Of a DNA stretch of 8,318 nt, positions 5,559 through 8,318 are shown piece by piece. This DNA comes from Bacteroidota bacterium (GTDB lineage Bacteria; Bacteroidota; Bacteroidia; Bacteroidales; Prolixibacteraceae). Under the pieces are notes generated by a model. The model did not search any database. It was not told the DNA's origin and saw nothing but the letters and a program-made list of their open reading frames with translations. The DNA lies in contig JAUZOB010000143.1 in NCBI GenBank assembly GCA_030706665.1, positions 1 through 8,318 of the forward strand, written 5' to 3'. Numbering within the stretch: the first letter of the stretch is position 1; the number at the start of each line of letters is the position of its first letter. The translations under genes were made by a program, and so were the position numbers.

Positions 5559-5942
5559 ATGTATACACTTATCTCTATTGTACTTTTTATTGTTTGTGTG
5601 TTTCTTGTTCTGATCGTATTGGTTCAGAATTCAAAAGGAGGTGGATTAGCTTCAAACTTTCAATCTTCAACTCAGGTTATGGGAGTTAGGAAGACAGCTG
5701 ATTTTCTTGAAAAAGGAACATGGGTGCTGGCCGGACTTCTTTTGATCCTTTGCCTTGCAGGAAGTGCAACAATTTCAAGAGGGAAGGTTCAAAAATCTGA
5801 ACTTCAGGAAAAGGTACAGAATGCAACAGACAATAGTCAGGCACCTCAATTCCCGACAGCAACTCCGCAAAGCCAACCTGCTGCTCCAGCAACAGCTCCT
5901 GCTACTGCACCTGCAACCGGTGATTCTGCCCCGACAAAGTAG
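5559..5942 (+). CDS. secG: Preprotein translocase subunit SecG
   Basis: SecG is the small membrane subunit of the SecYEG channel and assists SecA-driven export. The product has two transmembrane helices (about 3-22 and 54-71) joined by the hallmark loop LVQNSKGGGLAS (21-32), followed by the QVMGVRKTADFLEKGTW segment that leads into the second helix. Residues 72-127 form a polar C-terminal tail with many Gln, Pro, Ala and Thr, including three consecutive APAT units (109-120). The tail makes the protein longer than the ~75-110 residues of many SecG proteins but is in keeping with Bacteroidota homologues. It is the last gene of the operon, 8 nt after the TPR-like gene and 21 nt before a strong terminator. 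Confidence 0.93.
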   Translation: MYTLISIVLFIVCVFLVLIVLVQNSKGGGLASNFQSSTQVMGVRKTADFLEKGTWVLAGLLLILCLAGSATISRGKVQKSELQEKVQNATDNSQAPQFPTATPQSQPAAPATAPATAPATGDSAPTK

Positions 5943-5963
5943 TTTATTAAAACTTCTATAAAG

Positions 5964-6003
5964 AAGAGAGGCTGTCCATAAGTATTGGACAGCCTCTCTT
6001 TTT
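5964..6003 (+). terminator. Strong intrinsic terminator of the secG operon
   Basis: AAGAGAGGCTGTCC (5964-5977) pairs perfectly over 14 bp with GGACAGCCTCTCTT (5987-6000) around a 9-nt loop, and the run of five T ends at 6003. It starts 21 nt after the secG stop. Confidence 0.9.
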
Positions 6004-6147
6004 ATAAATATATCGATATTACTCATCTGACAAGCCAAATTCTGCTTTTCTCACCTCACATAATTTGCTAATTAATTGAAGTGTAAATGATTGAAAAATT
6101 GATCATTGTCGGGTTTCCTTCAAATGATTCGTTCCGCTTCGTTGCCG

Positions 6148-6177
6148 TTTTAAGATATTGTTTAATTCGTATCTTTA
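6148..6177 (+). promoter_or_regulatory. Possible promoter of the rhamnosidase gene
   Basis: TATCTTTA (6170-6177) matches TAnnTTTG at all but the last base. TTTT at 6148-6151 stands at a -33-like distance (18 nt gap). The leader would be about 54 nt. The rest of the 6004-6234 gap shows only a weak AATGAT/ATCATT dyad (6086-6107). Both boxes are imperfect. Confidence 0.3.
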
Positions 6178-6234
6178 TATCAGAATAACTGCTATTCATA
6201 GGTAATGATTTTGTGTAAAACTGTAGGAATAATC

Positions 6235-8318
6235 ATGAAACTAAAGATTTTTGGAATTATAGTTCTAATAATAGGATGTGGGTTAAATAGCTTTGCCGAC
6301 TCTACTTCCAGTGTAAAGATTACAAATCTACGATGTGAGCACCTGGAACGTCCGTTAGGAATAGATGCCGTTGCTCCAAGATTCTCATGGCAGATTGCAG
6401 ATACCCGCCAAGGGGCTCTGCAAAAAGCATATCAGATTTTGGTGGGAACTGATTCTCTGGAAATTCTGAAAGAGAATGGCAATGTTTGGAATACGGGAAA
6501 GATTAAATCGGATCAAATGCTTATTCCTTATTCTGGTGCAGCCCTCAAACCCTTCACCAAATATTACTGGAAAGTTGAAACATGGGGGATAGACGGGAAA
6601 TCTTCCTCTTCTTCCGTTTCTGCTTTTGAAACAGGGTTTATGCAAACCGGTATCTGGAAAGGAAGCTGGATCTCGGATGGACAAGATAAAAGTTATAAAC
6701 CTGCCCCTTATTTTAGAAAAACATTTGAGATTACTAAAAAAGTCAAATCAGCACGGGCTTATATTGCAGTCGGGGGACTATATGAGCTCTATCTCAATGG
6801 AAAGAAAACAGGAAATCATCGTCTGGATCCAATGTATACTCGCTTTGACAGGCGTAATCTTTACGTTACCTATGATGTGACTTCTCAATTGCAGACAGGT
6901 AAAAATGCAATCGGTGTGATCTTGGGGAATGGATGGTACAATCACCAATCCACTGCAGTTTGGTATTTTCATCAGGCTCCCTGGAGGGCGCGTCCTGCAT
7001 TTTGCATGGATCTCCGTATTACCTACGAAGATGGAACCGTAGAAACGGTTTCTTCCGGGAGTGATTGGAAGACTTCTACCGGTCCGATTGTCTTTAACAG
7101 CATCTATACCGCAGAACATTATGATGCAAGGTTAGAACAACATGGTTGGAATACTGCTGGTTTTGACGATTCCAAATGGAATGGAATATCACTCCGTCCA
7201 GCCCCTTCTCAGCATGTTGTAGCCCAGGCTTTGTATCCGATCCGGAATGTGGAAAGAATACCGGCTAAGCGTATTACTAAACTCAATGACTCTACTTATG
7301 TCTTTGATTTAGGAAGAAATATCTCAGGGGTAAGCGAATTTAGCATAGAGGGATCTGCAGGAACAACCTTCAGATTAAAGCATGGTGAGAGATTATATCC
7401 CAATGGCAGAGTTGATATATCCAACATCGATGTTCATTATCGCCCGACTGACGATACAGACCCTTTTCAAACTGATATTTTCATATTAAGCGGTAAAGGC
7501 AGGGAAACATTTATGCCTCATTTTAATTATAAAGGGTTTCAATATGTTGAAGTTACCTGTGACAGGTCTGTTGACCTTACTGAAAAGAATCTGACAGCAT
7601 ACTTTATGCACAGCGATGTTCCTTCTGTAGGACAGATCAATTCTTCTAACCCAACGATTAATAAGATATGGTGGGCTACCAATAATTCTTATTTGTCAAA
7701 TTTATTCGGATACCCGACAGATTGTCCTCAGCGTGAGAAAAATGGATGGACGGGGGATGCCCAAATCAATATAGAGACAGGGCTTTTTAATTTTGATGGG
7801 ATCACCATTTATGAGAAATGGTTGGCAGATCATCGGGACGAACAACAGCCCAATGGCGTCCTTCCTGCTATTATTCCCACCTGCGGTTGGGGATATCAAT
7901 GGGCAAACGGTCCTGACTGGACAAGTACGATTGCCATTATTCCCTGGAACATATATCTGTTTTATGGTGACTCCAAATTGCTGTCCGATTGCTACGACAA
8001 CATCAAACGGTACGTCGATCATATAACAGATATTAGCCCATCCGGGCTGACCACTTGGGGCTTAGGAGACTGGGTCCCGGTCAAATCCCAGTCGCCGGTA
8101 GAACTTACGTCTTCTCTTTATTATTTTACAGATGCCCGTATTTTAGCTCAAACTGCCAGAATATTAGGACAAAAGGACGACTATGGAAATTATACTGCTT
8201 TGGCCGAGAAAATAAAGAATGCTATCAATGCCAAATATTTAGATTCTTCTACCGGAATATACGGTCAAGGTACACAGACCGAATTGAGTGCTCCGCTCTT
8301 TTGGGGAGTAGTTCCTGA
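6235..8318 (+). CDS. Exported GH78 alpha-L-rhamnosidase (right end cut by window)
   Basis: The frame is open from the ATG at 6235 to the window end (694 codons plus 2 nt). The enzyme removes terminal alpha-L-rhamnose from glycans with inversion. Residues 1-21 are a signal peptide (LKIFGIIVLIIG, cleavage probably after SFA); Cys15 could alternatively be a lipobox cysteine, less likely. The order of parts is an N-terminal Ig-like strand domain (about 27-135), the carbohydrate-binding-like Bac_rhamnosid_N domain (about 140-320, with GLYELYLNGK and ILGNGWYNH), a concanavalin-like domain (about 335-455, with FDLGRNISG and LKHGERLYPNG), and the start of the (alpha/alpha)6 catalytic barrel (from about 460). 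The catalytic motif PTDCPQREKNGWTGDAQ spans 494-510, and Glu501 aligns with the general acid of GH78. The general base, expected over 200 residues further on, lies outside the window. It probably opens a rhamnose- or pectin-related polysaccharide-utilisation locus; this is inferred. Confidence 0.92.
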   Translation, partial: MKLKIFGIIVLIIGCGLNSFADSTSSVKITNLRCEHLERPLGIDAVAPRFSWQIADTRQGALQKAYQILVGTDSLEILKENGNVWNTGKIKSDQMLIPYSGAALKPFTKYYWKVETWGIDGKSSSSSVSAFETGFMQTGIWKGSWISDGQDKSYKPAPYFRKTFEITKKVKSARAYIAVGGLYELYLNGKKTGNHRLDPMYTRFDRRNLYVTYDVTSQLQTGKNAIGVILGNGWYNHQSTAVWYFHQAPWRARPAFCMDLRITYEDGTVETVSSGSDWKTSTGPIVFNSIYTAEHYDARLEQHGWNTAGFDDSKWNGISLRPAPSQHVVAQALYPIRNVERIPAKRITKLNDSTYVFDLGRNISGVSEFSIEGSAGTTFRLKHGERLYPNGRVDISNIDVHYRPTDDTDPFQTDIFILSGKGRETFMPHFNYKGFQYVEVTCDRSVDLTEKNLTAYFMHSDVPSVGQINSSNPTINKIWWATNNSYLSNLFGYPTDCPQREKNGWTGDAQINIETGLFNFDGITIYEKWLADHRDEQQPNGVLPAIIPTCGWGYQWANGPDWTSTIAIIPWNIYLFYGDSKLLSDCYDNIKRYVDHITDISPSGLTTWGLGDWVPVKSQSPVELTSSLYYFTDARILAQTARILGQKDDYGNYTALAEKIKNAINAKYLDSSTGIYGQGTQTELSAPLFWGVVP

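Noticed and set aside
6086..6107. AATGAT/ATCATT inverted repeat between secG and the rhamnosidase
   Set aside because: Six-base AT-rich arms around a 10-nt spacer are weak and expected by chance in this composition.
6385..8022. Several open frames in other frames or on the opposite strand within the rhamnosidase region
   Set aside because: They overlap one long continuous GH78 reading frame on the plus strand with clear family motifs, so they are shadows.
1..8318. CRISPR array, tRNA or rRNA gene, insertion sequence, toxin-antitoxin or defence system
   Set aside because: I looked on both strands and saw no regularly spaced repeats, cloverleaf-like sequence, transposase motifs, terminal repeats or characteristic small gene pairs.

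Overview
The window looks like a chromosomal segment of a member of the Bacteroidota, most likely order Bacteroidales. Evidence: three perfect matches to the Bacteroidota -7 promoter box TAnnTTTG, mostly weak Shine-Dalgarno sequences, a protein with a type IX secretion (T9SS) C-terminal sorting domain, an AT-rich composition, and protein sequences typical of the group (U32 peptidase, KdsB, LptE-family lipoprotein, SecG, a GH78 rhamnosidase). The T9SS tail points to a T9SS-bearing lineage (Porphyromonas/Dysgonomonas/Paludibacter-like) rather than a typical gut Bacteroides. This is inference from sequence alone; species is not determined.

Layout. Bases 1-276 (minus) are the N-terminal 92 codons of a U32-family peptidase, cut by the window edge. 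Bases 277-885 are about 600 bp without a convincing gene but contain several strong DNA palindromes and a promoter box for the U32 gene. Bases 886-1386 (plus) encode an unrecognised small exported protein with its own terminator. Converging on it from the minus strand is a two-gene unit, kdsB (1975-2739) followed by a short T9SS cargo-like protein (1469-1951). Two hairpins sit between the converging genes.

Diverging from kdsB across about 120 bp with two opposed -7 boxes is a compact plus-strand operon: a sigma-54 enhancer-binding protein with no N-terminal sensor domain (2864-4102), an LptE-family lipoprotein (4125-4658), an uncharacterised TPR-like protein (4666-5550) and secG (5559-5942). 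It is closed by a 14-bp-stem intrinsic terminator (5964-6003). Gaps between its genes are 7-22 nt.

After a 230-bp gap, a large exported GH78 alpha-L-rhamnosidase starts at 6235 and runs off the right edge (694 codons present).

Functionally the middle of the window is an envelope-biogenesis cluster: KdsB activates Kdo for LPS core synthesis, LptE belongs to the outer-membrane LPS insertion machinery, and SecG is part of the inner-membrane translocon used by the exported proteins encoded nearby. I see no CRISPR array, tRNA, rRNA, insertion sequence or clear novel multi-gene system. The less explained items are the palindrome-rich intergenic region, the orphan exported protein, the minimal T9SS cargo behind kdsB, and the conserved-looking but uncharacterised protein between lptE and secG.
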